A DNA stretch of 64,000 nucleotides from Pseudorhizobium banfieldiae. GTDB taxonomy: Bacteria > Pseudomonadota > Alphaproteobacteria > Rhizobiales > Rhizobiaceae. How positions within the stretch are numbered: the stretch's first letter is position 1; each line of letters opens with the position of its first letter. The DNA lies in contig NZ_FO082820.1 of assembly GCF_000967425.1 (NCBI RefSeq), positions 1,302,001-1,366,000 of the forward strand, in the 5' to 3' direction. Shown here one piece after another: positions 29,141-37,460 of this stretch. The notes beneath the pieces are model-generated. The model was not told the DNA's origin. It searched no databases and saw nothing but the letters and a program-made list of their open reading frames with translations. Both the position numbers and the translations under genes were made by a program.

Positions 29141-30272
29141 ATGCGGGCTGAAATCATCAGTGTAGTCGACGAAATCAAGCAGGCCGTAAGCTTGCTGAGG
29201 AGGCATCTTTGACTGGGACCAGGCGGTAAGACGACTGGACTGGTTGAACAACAAGGCAGAGGATCCAAACCTCTGGAACGACGCCTCCGAGGCACAGAAA
29301 CTGATGCGCGAGCGCCAGCAGCTCGACGATTCCATCAGCGGTGTGCGGGCGCTGGAACAGCAGCTTTCCGATAATATCGAGCTCATCGAGATGGGCGAGG
29401 AGGAAGGCGACGAGGCAATCGTCAAGGATGCCGAGGACGCGTTGAAGGCGCTGAGGACGGAGGCCAATCGACGGCAGGTCGAGGCGATGCTCTCCGGTGA
29501 GGCTGATTCCAACGACACCTATGTCGAAGTCCATTCCGGCGCCGGCGGCACGGAAAGCCAGGACTGGGCCAACATGCTGCTTCGCATGTATATCCGCTGG
29601 GCCGAGCGCCAGGGCTACAAGGTCGAGGTTCTGGAGGTCCATGAAGGCGAAGAAGCCGGCATCAAGTCGGCCACGATCCTCGTCAAGGGCCACAATGCCT
29701 ATGGGTGGATGAAGACCGAATCGGGCGTTCACCGGCTGGTCCGTATCTCGCCTTATGACAGCAACGCGCGGCGCCATACCTCGTTCTCGTCGATCTGGGT
29801 CTATCCCGTCATCGACGACTCGATCAACATCGAGGTGAACGAAAGCGATTGCCGCATCGATACCTATCGCTCATCGGGTGCCGGCGGGCAGCACGTCAAC
29901 ACGACCGATTCGGCCGTCCGCATCACGCATATCCCGACGGGAATCGTCGTTGCCTGCCAGCAGGAGCGGTCGCAGCACAAGAACCGTGCGAAAGCATGGG
30001 ACATGCTGCGCGCCCGCCTCTACGAGGCCGAGCTGAAGAAGCGCGAGGAGGCCGCCAATGCCGAAGCCGCTTCCAAAACCGATATCGGCTGGGGCCATCA
30101 AATCCGGTCCTACGTGCTCCAGCCCTATCAGCTGGTGAAGGATCTTCGCACCGGCGTCGAGAGCTCTGCTCCCGATGACGTCCTGAACGGCGACCTCAAC
30201 GAGTTCATGGAAGCGGCCCTGGCGCACCGGATCAGCGGTAAGCCCGATGCCGCCGTTGCTGACGTGGACTGA
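29141..30272 (+). CDS. prfB: Peptide chain release factor 2, programmed +1 frameshift
   Basis: Recognises UGA and UAA stop codons. The gene is split into two frames: ATG 29141 to CTT at 29207-29209, then UGA at 29210, then the +1 frame from GAC at 29211 to the stop at 30272, giving 376 residues. The first part encodes 23 residues starting [11 protein letters not shown]. The second frame carries the stop-recognition SPF-like region and the GGQ loop ([16 protein letters not shown]). Annotating the second frame alone would lose the N-terminus. Low RF2 favours the shift, so RF2 controls its own synthesis. A hairpin terminator follows. Confidence 0.96.
29198..29213 (+). promoter_or_regulatory. prfB frameshift signal
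   Basis: The sequence is AGGAGG-CAT-CTT-TGA-C. An internal Shine-Dalgarno-like AGGAGG (29198-29203) is three bases upstream of the slippery CTT-T, followed by in-frame TGA-C. The layout and spacing match the known E. coli prfB shift site. Confidence 0.93.
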
Positions 30273-30298
30273 CCTACGTTGACGTAGCGAATAGGAGA

Positions 30299-30319
30299 GG
30301 GCGCCTAAGGGCGCCCTTT
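30299..30319 (+). terminator. Terminator of prfB
   Basis: GGGCGCC and GGCGCCC form a perfect seven-base stem with a TAAG loop, followed by TTTCC. It lies 26 bases after the prfB stop and in front of the convergent NAD kinase gene, and may act in both directions. Confidence 0.75.
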
Positions 30320-30329
30320 CCGTTCTGCC

Positions 30330-31103
30330 TTAGTTGCTGAACTGCTCGGCCAGGATCCGGTCCGACCAGGTGTGGTCGGGATCGGAGAGGATGCGCGCCG
30401 TCATCTCCTCCGACTGCTCCACCTGAACACGCAGCACCGACTTCACCTCCATATTGTCGGCGACGGCGTTCACCGGGCGTTTCTCCGGCTCCAGGATGTG
30501 GATGTCCACCTGCACATGATTGGGCAGGAGTGCGCCGCGCCAGCGGCGGGGCCTGAAGGGGCTGACCGGCGTCATCGCCAGCAGCGGCGCCTCCAGCGGC
30601 AGGATCGGCCCGTGGGCGGAAAGGTTGTAGGCGGTCGAACCCGCAGGGGTCGCGACCATCAGCCCGTCACAGATGAGCTCCGCCAGTCGCTCGCGACCGT
30701 CGATCTCCACCCGCAGCTTCGCGGCCTGATAGGATTGCCGGAAGAGGTAGACCTCGTTGATGGCAAGCGCGATGGAACTCGTGCCGTCGGCATTGGTGGT
30801 CTTCATCTGCAACGGATGCAGCACGTTCTCGACGGCCGAATCGATCCGCTCGCGCAGGTCCTCGGTGCGGTAGTCGTTCATCAGGAAGCCGACCGACCCG
30901 CAGTTCATGCCATAGATGGCCTTGCCGGAATTGATAGTCCCGTGCAGCGTGTGCAGCATGAAGCCGTCGCCGCCGAGCGCGACGATAACATCCGCCTCCT
31001 CGACCGGGCTGTTGCCGTAGATCCGGATGAGTTCGTCTCGGGCCGCCATCGCCTCCGGTGCAGAGGAAGCGCAAAAGGAGAGGCTGCTGGCTGTACTCGA
31101 CAT
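30330..31103 (-). CDS. nadK: NAD kinase
   Basis: Phosphorylates NAD to NADP. From ATG 31103 the protein is 257 residues, as in rhizobial homologues. The diagnostic VALGGDGFMLHTLH lies near residue 40, followed by YGMNCGSVGFLMN. DGLMVATPAGSTAYNLSAHG contributes nucleotide binding. It is convergent with prfB; a tRNA-Thr gene lies upstream on the other strand. Confidence 0.97.
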   Translation of the reverse strand: MSSTASSLSFCASSAPEAMAARDELIRIYGNSPVEEADVIVALGGDGFMLHTLHGTINSGKAIYGMNCGSVGFLMNDYRTEDLRERIDSAVENVLHPLQMKTTNADGTSSIALAINEVYLFRQSYQAAKLRVEIDGRERLAELICDGLMVATPAGSTAYNLSAHGPILPLEAPLLAMTPVSPFRPRRWRGALLPNHVQVDIHILEPEKRPVNAVADNMEVKSVLRVQVEQSEEMTARILSDPDHTWSDRILAEQFSN

Positions 31104-31224
31104 GGGTAACCCTCGTGATGCCGGCATACCTAGCGGAGAAATTCCTTTTTCGACAAGGGCTTTGCCTGCAGGATGCGGTACGGCAGGTTCGGGTTCGACA
31201 CGATCGGCGTTCTCTTTCTGGTTT

Positions 31225-31253
31225 TTGCGCTTTACACGAAAGCAGAATATGCT
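31225..31253 (+). promoter_or_regulatory. Candidate promoter of tRNA-Thr
   Basis: TTGCGC (31225-31230) is followed after 17 bases by TATGCT (31248-31253), 21 bases before the mature tRNA 5' end. The spacing is ideal; the -35 box is imperfect. Confidence 0.5.
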
Positions 31254-31273
31254 AACTCCCGCTGCACTGGATT

Positions 31274-31349
<76 letters not shown>

Positions 31350-31487
31350 TTTTTCTCTTCAGATCCCGGATTCAGTTTTTTGGTTGCGCTTGCGGCTGGC
31401 TCGCCTGAAACTGCCTGCACTGGGCTCTGCAGGTCTCGGTGCCAATCGGGTTAGGCGCCGGAGCGGCCGGCCCGTTGGAGGTCCGCC

Positions 31488-32063
31488 GTGTCCAGAACCG
31501 ATGACGTCCGCATGCCCGCCGATCCCGCTCGCCCCGCCGAAGCGATCATCCGCGTCGAGCGGTATCCTACGACCTCGCGTATTCTTCATTGGCTCGTCGC
31601 GGTGCTGGTGCTCGCAACCTGGCCGCTCGGCTTTTTCATCCAGTTCACGAAGAAGGAAGTGACGCTCGACTTCTATCTGGTCCACGAAAGCCTCGGCTTT
31701 CTGGTCCTGTGGATCATGCTGGTGCGGGTCGGCAACAAGCTGGTTACGCGCACGCCGCAACGCGAGGGGCCGGTGGTCGAACGGGTCGCAGCGACAGTCG
31801 TTCACGCCTTGCTCTATGTCTTCCTGATCGTCATGCCGATCAGCGGCTTTCTCGCCACCAATGCCCACGGTTTCCCGCTCATCTGGTTCGGGCTCGTGCC
31901 GGTTTGGAGCCCGCTCGGCAAGTCTCCCGACATCGCATGGACGCTGTCTGCGATTCACGAGGTCAGCGCATGGAGCCTTCTGGCGCTTTTCGCGTTGCAT
32001 ATCGGCGCGGTGCTGCTTCATCATGTGATACGGCGCGACAACACGCTGTACAGGATGCTTTAG
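31488..32063 (+). CDS. Cytochrome b561 family membrane protein
   Basis: A four-helix di-heme b-type cytochrome of 191 residues. Candidate heme histidines occur near residues 34 (RILHWL), 66 (LVHESLG), 106 (VVHALLY) and 171 (FALHIGAVLLHH). Family members such as CybB move electrons between quinol and periplasmic acceptors. The gene starts 138 bases after tRNA-Thr and ends eight bases before the RibD-like gene, so the two form an operon. Whether it gives electrons to the neighbouring pathway is an open question. Confidence 0.88.
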   Translation: MSRTDDVRMPADPARPAEAIIRVERYPTTSRILHWLVAVLVLATWPLGFFIQFTKKEVTLDFYLVHESLGFLVLWIMLVRVGNKLVTRTPQREGPVVERVAATVVHALLYVFLIVMPISGFLATNAHGFPLIWFGLVPVWSPLGKSPDIAWTLSAIHEVSAWSLLALFALHIGAVLLHHVIRRDNTLYRML

Positions 32064-32071
32064 GGAGCGGG

Positions 32072-32875
32072 ATGTTCAATCTGGAAATGAGCGAGGCAAC
32101 GTGGTCGGGGCTGCTGGCCCTCCGGCAGGGAACCGGGGAGGCAGTCGTCGGTGACCTTGCATACCGCCTCTATGGCCCGATAGCCAATGCACCCGGCCGC
32201 TTCGTGCTGGCGCAGGTGGGCCAGTCACTCGACGGCAGGGTTGCGACACCGGCAGGCGACGCCCGCGACATCTCAGGCGAGGACGGCCTGGCGCATCTTC
32301 ATCGATGCCGGGCACTGGTGGACGCCGTGATCGTCGGAGTTGGAACCGTCATCGCCGACGATCCAAGCCTCTCGGTCAGGATGGTCAAGGGTTTGTCGCC
32401 GGTTCGGGTGATCGTCGATTGCCACGGAACGTTGAAGGGAGCCGAAAGCCTGTTCCATGACGGCGGTGCACCTGTGATCGTGTTCAGAAGCGCGAGCGCA
32501 TCCGGTGCCGAACTTCCAAATGCCGACATCATTAACCTGGAGCCAAAGGCTGGCGGCCTCGATCCCCGCGACATCCTCGACGCACTGGGGGCGCGAAACC
32601 TGAACCGCGTGCTGGTGGAAGGCGGTGCGCGGACGATCGCCCGCTTCATCGACGCCGGCCTTGTCGACCGGCTGCACGTCGCCATCTCCCCAATCATCAT
32701 CGGCTCAGGCCCGATGGGCATCAGCCTGCCGCCCATCGAGAAGCTTGCCGGTGCCCATCGCCCCGCCACGGATGTCTACAATCTCGGTAGCGACATCCTG
32801 TTCGACTGCGTTTTCCGGTCAAGCGAAGCCTCAGCCGGGCAGGGCGAGGAGATCGCGGTGGCTAACCAGGCATGA
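32072..32875 (+). CDS. RibD C-terminal-type reductase without deaminase domain
   Basis: A 267-residue protein of the dihydrofolate-reductase-like RibD_C fold. FVLAQVGQSLDGRVATPAG and AVIVGVGTVIADDPSLSVR are the NADPH/substrate signatures, and RVLVEGGARTIARFIDAGLVD closes the fold. In riboflavin synthesis this domain reduces the ribosyl side chain of the GTP cyclohydrolase II product to ribityl. The CMP-deaminase-like half of RibD is absent: about 45 unrelated residues lie in front. It lies after the b561 gene and near a RibA homologue. Its last 45 bases overlap the convergent methyltransferase gene. Confidence 0.88.
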   Translation: MFNLEMSEATWSGLLALRQGTGEAVVGDLAYRLYGPIANAPGRFVLAQVGQSLDGRVATPAGDARDISGEDGLAHLHRCRALVDAVIVGVGTVIADDPSLSVRMVKGLSPVRVIVDCHGTLKGAESLFHDGGAPVIVFRSASASGAELPNADIINLEPKAGGLDPRDILDALGARNLNRVLVEGGARTIARFIDAGLVDRLHVAISPIIIGSGPMGISLPPIEKLAGAHRPATDVYNLGSDILFDCVFRSSEASAGQGEEIAVANQA

Positions 32876-33625
32876 GGCCCCCGGCGTGCCGATCGTCGCT
32901 AGCCGAAACTCCAACCACTCGCCGATCGCGGTGTCCGGCAGCTCCGACGCCTCCAGAAGGGGCTGACGCAAGCCTCCCAGGAACTCTGCCTGCAGAGCAG
33001 CACTGCTCTCGTCCAGCCGCCACGGGCTCTCGGCCGTCGTCACGATAAACCCGCGAGCCTTCAGGTGTCCGGCAAGACATGCGGTGGCGTCGGGTCCGAG
33101 TGCCGGCCCGAACCCCTTGTCGGTCCGCTGGTGGCGGTTGAAAAGGTCGGTCATCTGCCCGTCGAGCGGATGTTCTGGCGACCAGCGCATGACGCCATCA
33201 TAGTTCAGTGCGGCATAGAGGCCGCAGCCGGCCGCTGCGAGGCGGTCCGCAAGCGCCGCGCAGAATTTTTCGGAGCAAAGATCGAAGAGCGCCGACGCCG
33301 TGACGACACTTGCCTCGTCCAAGGTAAGGCCAGCGATGTCGTTGAGGTCATGCTGTCGAAACGCGACATTGGCACTCGTCCCGGCCCGCCGCGACGCCTC
33401 CTCCAGGAGCACGGGGTCATAGTCGAGCAGAAGCCACCCGGTGTAACGGGGGAGATGATCCTGAAGGCTTCTCAGGGTTGAGCCTGTGCCGCAGCCGATA
33501 TCGAGGATGAACGGACGGTCCATTCCCTGGAGATAAGTCGCAAGCTCCTCCACCAGCCCCATGTCGCGGGCGGCCTGATCGGCCGTTTCTCTCAGCGCCA
33601 GCCAGTCCTTGTCGAAACCGCTCAC
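32831..33625 (-). CDS. Class I SAM-dependent methyltransferase
   Basis: A 264-residue Rossmann-fold methyltransferase. Motif I is FILDIGCGTGSTLRSL (residues 39-54), an acidic LLLDYDPVLLEEA motif follows, and a later FDLCSEKF replaces the usual post-I region. The GTG start overlaps the glycosyltransferase stop as GTGA. It ends the leftward operon dehydrogenase - PTPS - glycosyltransferase - methyltransferase. The substrate is unknown; methylation of the pathway product is inferred from context. Confidence 0.85.
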   Translation of the reverse strand: MSGFDKDWLALRETADQAARDMGLVEELATYLQGMDRPFILDIGCGTGSTLRSLQDHLPRYTGWLLLDYDPVLLEEASRRAGTSANVAFRQHDLNDIAGLTLDEASVVTASALFDLCSEKFCAALADRLAAAGCGLYAALNYDGVMRWSPEHPLDGQMTDLFNRHQRTDKGFGPALGPDATACLAGHLKARGFIVTTAESPWRLDESSAALQAEFLGGLRQPLLEASELPDTAIGEWLEFRLATIGTPGASCLVSHRDLLALPG

Positions 33626-34665
33626 GGAAGTGTCTCCAATCTGTCGGCGATGATGCCGACGGTCCTGTTCCAGTTCGGCAAGAGAGCGCCCGCATGTCGT
33701 GCCGCTTCGGCTTTGCGCCGCCGCATTCCCCTGTCCGTCACGAGGCTACCGAGTGCCGCGGCGAAGGCATCGATGTCATCGACGCCGGTCAGTATGCCCG
33801 CCTCTTCGGGCACGACGTCGGGAACGGCGCCGGTGCGGCAGGCGACGATGGGCAGGCCGTGGGAAAGGGCTTCGGCAAACACCATGCCATAGCCCTCGAA
33901 CCTGCTCGCGAGGGCGAATATATCGGCGCTCGCCAGTATCGGCCTGACATCGGCCACTTCGCCGGCAAGGCTGACGCGCTCGGCAAGGCCGCTCTCTGCC
34001 AGCTGCTCCTCGATTTCCCGCGCCGTTCTGGGGCTGAGGTTGTGACTACCGACAATGGTGGCAGTCCAGGAAAGGTGCTCGATCCGTTTGAGCGCTGCGA
34101 TCAGGACATCATGGCCCTTGCGCGGGATGAGCGTGCCGATTGACACGATATGTGGCGGCTCACCTTCACATCTGGCGGGAGTCCCGGGTCCGGTTCCTGG
34201 TATGGCTACGGTGATCTTCTCGGATGGGACGTTGTAGCTGGATGTCAATTCCCGCGCCGTCATCGGCGACGTCACGATGACATGTTCCGCCCAGGCAAGT
34301 GCCTGTCGCTCGCTTGCTGCGAGATCTTGTTGCTGCTCGGCGTCCAGGCCGGTCTCGAGGGCGAGGGGATGATGAACGAGAGCGACGATTCGCAGACGCT
34401 TGCTCTCGCGTTCGGCCCATGTGTCGAGCACACCGAAAGCGAGACCGTCGACCACGACCTGCGCGCCATCTGGCAAGCGCGATAGCAGATCCTCCGCCCG
34501 TGCCTTGGCTTCCGGCGAGGGATTGGGAAACCCATCACCGAGGGGCAGGCACTGAACGTCCCAGCCGCAGTTGCGAAGACCGTCTGTGACGCGCCGGTCA
34601 TAGGCATAGCCGCCGGTATTCAACGCCAGATCGCCCGGGAAGGCGAAAGCGATTGTCCGGCTCAA
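33622..34665 (-). CDS. Glycosyltransferase family 4
   Basis: A GT-B glycosyltransferase of about 347 residues with a retaining-type C-terminal half: IVSIGTLIPRKGHDVLIAAL starts the nucleotide-sugar domain, and FEGYGMVFAEALSHGLPIVA carries the E-x7-E motif. I placed the start at TTG 34665 because it overlaps the PTPS stop as TTGA and has GAGG six bases before; GTG 34683 is possible and would add six residues. It has no membrane helix. Donor and acceptor are unknown; glycosylation of a pterin- or pyrimidine-like compound is inferred from neighbours. Confidence 0.85.
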   Translation of the reverse strand: MSRTIAFAFPGDLALNTGGYAYDRRVTDGLRNCGWDVQCLPLGDGFPNPSPEAKARAEDLLSRLPDGAQVVVDGLAFGVLDTWAERESKRLRIVALVHHPLALETGLDAEQQQDLAASERQALAWAEHVIVTSPMTARELTSSYNVPSEKITVAIPGTGPGTPARCEGEPPHIVSIGTLIPRKGHDVLIAALKRIEHLSWTATIVGSHNLSPRTAREIEEQLAESGLAERVSLAGEVADVRPILASADIFALASRFEGYGMVFAEALSHGLPIVACRTGAVPDVVPEEAGILTGVDDIDAFAAALGSLVTDRGMRRRKAEAARHAGALLPNWNRTVGIIADRLETLP

Positions 34666-35060
34666 AGGTCGGCCTCGTACCACCCGCGTGCGGCGTGCGA
34701 CTCGTGCAGGGTAACCTTCAACCGACAGATCCGGTGGCTTCCTTCTCCGAGCTTTCCGCCCGCGACTGCGGTCGCCAGTTGGTCGAAGACGTGCTTGGCG
34801 ATGACTTCGGTCGTGGTGACCTTCCCCGCGAACATGGGGAGTTCGTCGAGGTTCTGATAGTTGAGCGGCGCCAGGACTTCCCGGAGAACTGTCGTGGCGG
34901 CGCCGATGTCCACTGCCAGTCCGTTCTCGTCCACATCGCGTGTGAAGAAGGCGGCATCGACCACGAAGGTGGCGCCGTGCATGCCCTGTGCAGGGCCGAA
35001 AACGGGACGGGGAAGGCTGTGGGCGATCATGATGTGATCGCGGACTTCGACGGCGAACAT
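34662..35060 (-). CDS. 6-pyruvoyl-tetrahydropterin synthase / QueD family homologue, divergent
   Basis: A 132-residue protein of the PTPS fold. The first zinc histidine is in MIAHSL (H14) and the second in MHGA (H28). The usual HGH motif reads HGA, so the third ligand is lost, and the catalytic Cys of true PTPS is not found before it. Glu85 in TTTEVIAKHV and the HESHAARGWYE end (E120, H122) remain. The reaction is therefore likely not standard PTPS or QueD chemistry. It lies between the dehydrogenase and glycosyltransferase genes. Confidence 0.82.
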   Translation of the reverse strand: MFAVEVRDHIMIAHSLPRPVFGPAQGMHGATFVVDAAFFTRDVDENGLAVDIGAATTVLREVLAPLNYQNLDELPMFAGKVTTTEVIAKHVFDQLATAVAGGKLGEGSHRICRLKVTLHESHAARGWYEADL

Positions 35061-35082
35061 GCTTCTGAAACTCCGTGACTAT

Positions 35083-36084
35083 TCAGTAATGGATACGGTG
35101 GCAGAGGGTATCCGGATTGGCGAGGATGGCGGGATAGGCGCTTTCGATCTCCGAGAAAGGCGTCTCGCCGGAGATCAGCGCGTCCAGCCGGTCGTCGAGC
35201 AGCAGGTCGAGGGACTTGGCGAGGCGACGCGCGGGGCTCCACCGAACGCGCCGGTTCGGGGATACCGAACCGACCTGCGAACTGGCAAGCGTGAGCCTGC
35301 GAGCGTGAAAGGCTCCGCCCAGCGGGATGCTGACGGGCTCGTTGCCGTGCCAGCTTGCCTCGACGATGCGAGCCTCCTGTCCGGCAAGCCCGATCGCTTG
35401 CGCAAGTGCTTCCGCCGATCCCGACGCATTCACCAGCACATCGAATTCTCCAGCCATGGTAGTCCCCGTCGAGAAGTCCAGGGAAAGATGTTCGGCAAGC
35501 GCTCGCCGTGCGGGATTGGGATCGATCAGCACGGCTTCGGTGCCGCAGATCCGTGATGTCAGGTGCGCTACCAGCGTGCCGACCACGCCGGCACCGAAGA
35601 TGGCGACACGGTCGCCCGGCTGGACATTTGCATCCCAGACGATGTTGAGGGCGGTTTCCATGTTCGCGGCCAGTATGGCCCGTTCCGGCGGCAACCCGTC
35701 CGGAAGGACAAGCAACTCGGATTCATCGATCGCGCAGAGATCCTGGTGCGGATAGAGACAGAAGACGAACTGGCGGGCCATGGGCGCGCTGCCCGTCTCG
35801 ACCTTTCCCACGAGCGAGTAACCATACTTGACCGGGAAGGGGAACTCGCCCGCCATGTGAGGTGCACGCATGCGTTCGAATTCGCTGACGGGTACGCGGC
35901 CGCTGAAGACGAGGTTCTCCGTGCCTCGGCTGATGCCGCTGAAGAGCGTGCGTACGAGGGCTTGGCCAGGGAGGGGCGGCTCCAGTGGCTCATGCCTCAG
36001 CTCGCATGCGCCAGCGGCCGTGAGCCAAAGGGCACGAGCAGAGTCTATTTCAGCACGTTCCGCAGGCGAGGCACCCAAGTTCAT
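35083..36084 (-). CDS. Medium-chain dehydrogenase/reductase, zinc-free type
   Basis: A 333-residue MDR-superfamily protein. Its GroES-like N-terminal half includes RTLFSGISRGTENLVFSGRV, and its Rossmann domain has AIFGAGVVGTLVAHL for NAD(P). The catalytic zinc cysteine/histidine set of alcohol dehydrogenases is absent, and no structural-zinc cysteine cluster is seen. The start has GGAGAG six to eight bases upstream. It is the first gene of the leftward operon, divergent from the RibA gene with a 270-base gap that contains an inverted repeat. A redox step in the pathway product is inferred. Confidence 0.85.
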   Translation of the reverse strand: MNLGASPAERAEIDSARALWLTAAGACELRHEPLEPPLPGQALVRTLFSGISRGTENLVFSGRVPVSEFERMRAPHMAGEFPFPVKYGYSLVGKVETGSAPMARQFVFCLYPHQDLCAIDESELLVLPDGLPPERAILAANMETALNIVWDANVQPGDRVAIFGAGVVGTLVAHLTSRICGTEAVLIDPNPARRALAEHLSLDFSTGTTMAGEFDVLVNASGSAEALAQAIGLAGQEARIVEASWHGNEPVSIPLGGAFHARRLTLASSQVGSVSPNRRVRWSPARRLAKSLDLLLDDRLDALISGETPFSEIESAYPAILANPDTLCHRIHY

Positions 36085-36224
36085 CCGTCTCTCCTCTTAC
36101 GCCGGCCTTGGGACCGCGCTTGCGCTGGGTCGCCAGCGTCGCCTGCAACCATCTTGGGCACCCAGTGGGGTGTGGCTTTCAACCTCGGCGACGCTCAAGG
36201 ACCCGAACCGTGCTGAGCGCGTTA

Positions 36225-36253
36225 TCTTGTCCTGCGCAGGCGATCTGACAAGA
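36225..36253. promoter_or_regulatory. Inverted repeat in the divergent promoter region
   Basis: TCTTGTC (36225-36231) and GACAAGA (36247-36253) form a perfect seven-base inverted repeat, 15 bases apart, with the palindrome CTGCGCAG between them. It lies about 140 bases before the dehydrogenase gene and 100 before the RibA gene. It may be an operator for both; no regulator gene is found in the cluster. Confidence 0.45.
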
Positions 36254-36354
36254 CGTCGGCGGGGATCTGCCGGTGCCGAATAAGTGATTGATCCGGCCAA
36301 GGGCTCTGCGCGTAAAGCTTGGCACTGAACGTTTTTGGGAAGGATTTTTCAGCG

Positions 36355-37458
36355 ATGTCATTCGTCGAACAGGGTTTTCAGGTTGCCTCGCCCGCAGTTC
36401 AGGTCGAGCGTGCAGTTGCGGAATTGCGCTACGGCCGCCCGGTTTTGCTCAGCGATGGCTCACGCAGTCTTGCTGCCCTTGCGCTCGATAGCGTGGCACC
36501 GGCTGTCTACGACCAGTTCGCCGATGCGGTGGGTGACAGGCATTCGCTGCTGCTGACGTCACATCGTGCAATGCGCCTCATGCCGGGTGCCGCCCAGGAC
36601 CTTGCTGTTCCGCTTGCCGGCATTTCCTTCGCGCAGGCGTCGCAATTGGCCTATGGGCTTGGGGCATCGGCACCCGACGAGTGGCACACGGCTGACCGAC
36701 TGATGAGCATGTCCGCTGAGCTTGCCCGTCTGGCGCTGCTCTTGCCTGCCATGGTCTGTGCCGACGTTACGGGAGCCGAGCATCACTTCGCTGCCTGCTG
36801 CAAGCTCGATCACTCTCTTCTGGAAGGGGCCGGCACTGCGCGCCAGAATTTTGAGATCGTTGTCCGCACCCGCGTGCCGCTAAGGGACCTAGGCGATTCC
36901 CATTTCGTGGTTTTCCGCGGGGGATTGGCCCAGAAGGACCAGATCGCCATCGTCGTCGGCAATCCAGATCTGGCGCGCCCGGTCCCGGTCCGCATTCATT
37001 CCTCATGTGTTACCGGCGATCTTTGCGGCTCGCTCAAGTGCGACTGCGGCGACCAACTGCGCAATGGTCTCGCCTCCATGAAGGCTGCGGGCGGCGGCGT
37101 GCTTCTCTATCTCGACCAGGAGGGAAGGGGCACCGGTGTTGGCGCGAAGATGCGCGCGTACGGGTACCAGCACCGCGGGCTCGACACCATCGATGCCGAT
37201 GCCGAACTCGGCTATGATGTCGACCATCGCCGCTACGAGGCAGCAGTGGCGATGCTGCGACTGCTGCACATAGAGAAGGTCGTGCTGTTCACCAATAACC
37301 CGACGAAGATCGCCGCCCTTCGTAGCGCAGGTATAGGGGTGGAGAGCCGTGTTCCGGTAACGGGAGAGGTCACCGTGCAGAATGCGGCTTATCTGCAGAC
37401 GAAGAAGGATCGGGCCGGCCATATGCTGGACATCGAGGCCCTTCTGGCAGCGGAGTAG
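36355..37458 (+). CDS. ribA: GTP cyclohydrolase II family protein with N-terminal extension
   Basis: The C-terminal 200 residues form GTP cyclohydrolase II, which converts GTP to the diaminopyrimidine ribosyl phosphate that starts riboflavin synthesis. Zinc cysteines are in HSSCVTGDLCGSLKCDCGDQ (C-x10-C-x-C). YLDQEGRGTGVGAKMRAY binds GTP, and DHRRY plus FTNNPTKI follow. The N-terminal 165 residues (AVAELRYGRPVLLSDGS onward) resemble a degenerate RibB domain lacking its acidic DDEDRE motif. The ATG at 36355 with GGGAAGGA upstream is preferred over TTG 36319. First gene of an operon with the phosphatidyltransferase and FkbM genes. Confidence 0.9.
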   Translation: MSFVEQGFQVASPAVQVERAVAELRYGRPVLLSDGSRSLAALALDSVAPAVYDQFADAVGDRHSLLLTSHRAMRLMPGAAQDLAVPLAGISFAQASQLAYGLGASAPDEWHTADRLMSMSAELARLALLLPAMVCADVTGAEHHFAACCKLDHSLLEGAGTARQNFEIVVRTRVPLRDLGDSHFVVFRGGLAQKDQIAIVVGNPDLARPVPVRIHSSCVTGDLCGSLKCDCGDQLRNGLASMKAAGGGVLLYLDQEGRGTGVGAKMRAYGYQHRGLDTIDADAELGYDVDHRRYEAAVAMLRLLHIEKVVLFTNNPTKIAALRSAGIGVESRVPVTGEVTVQNAAYLQTKKDRAGHMLDIEALLAAE

Positions 37459-37460
37459 GC

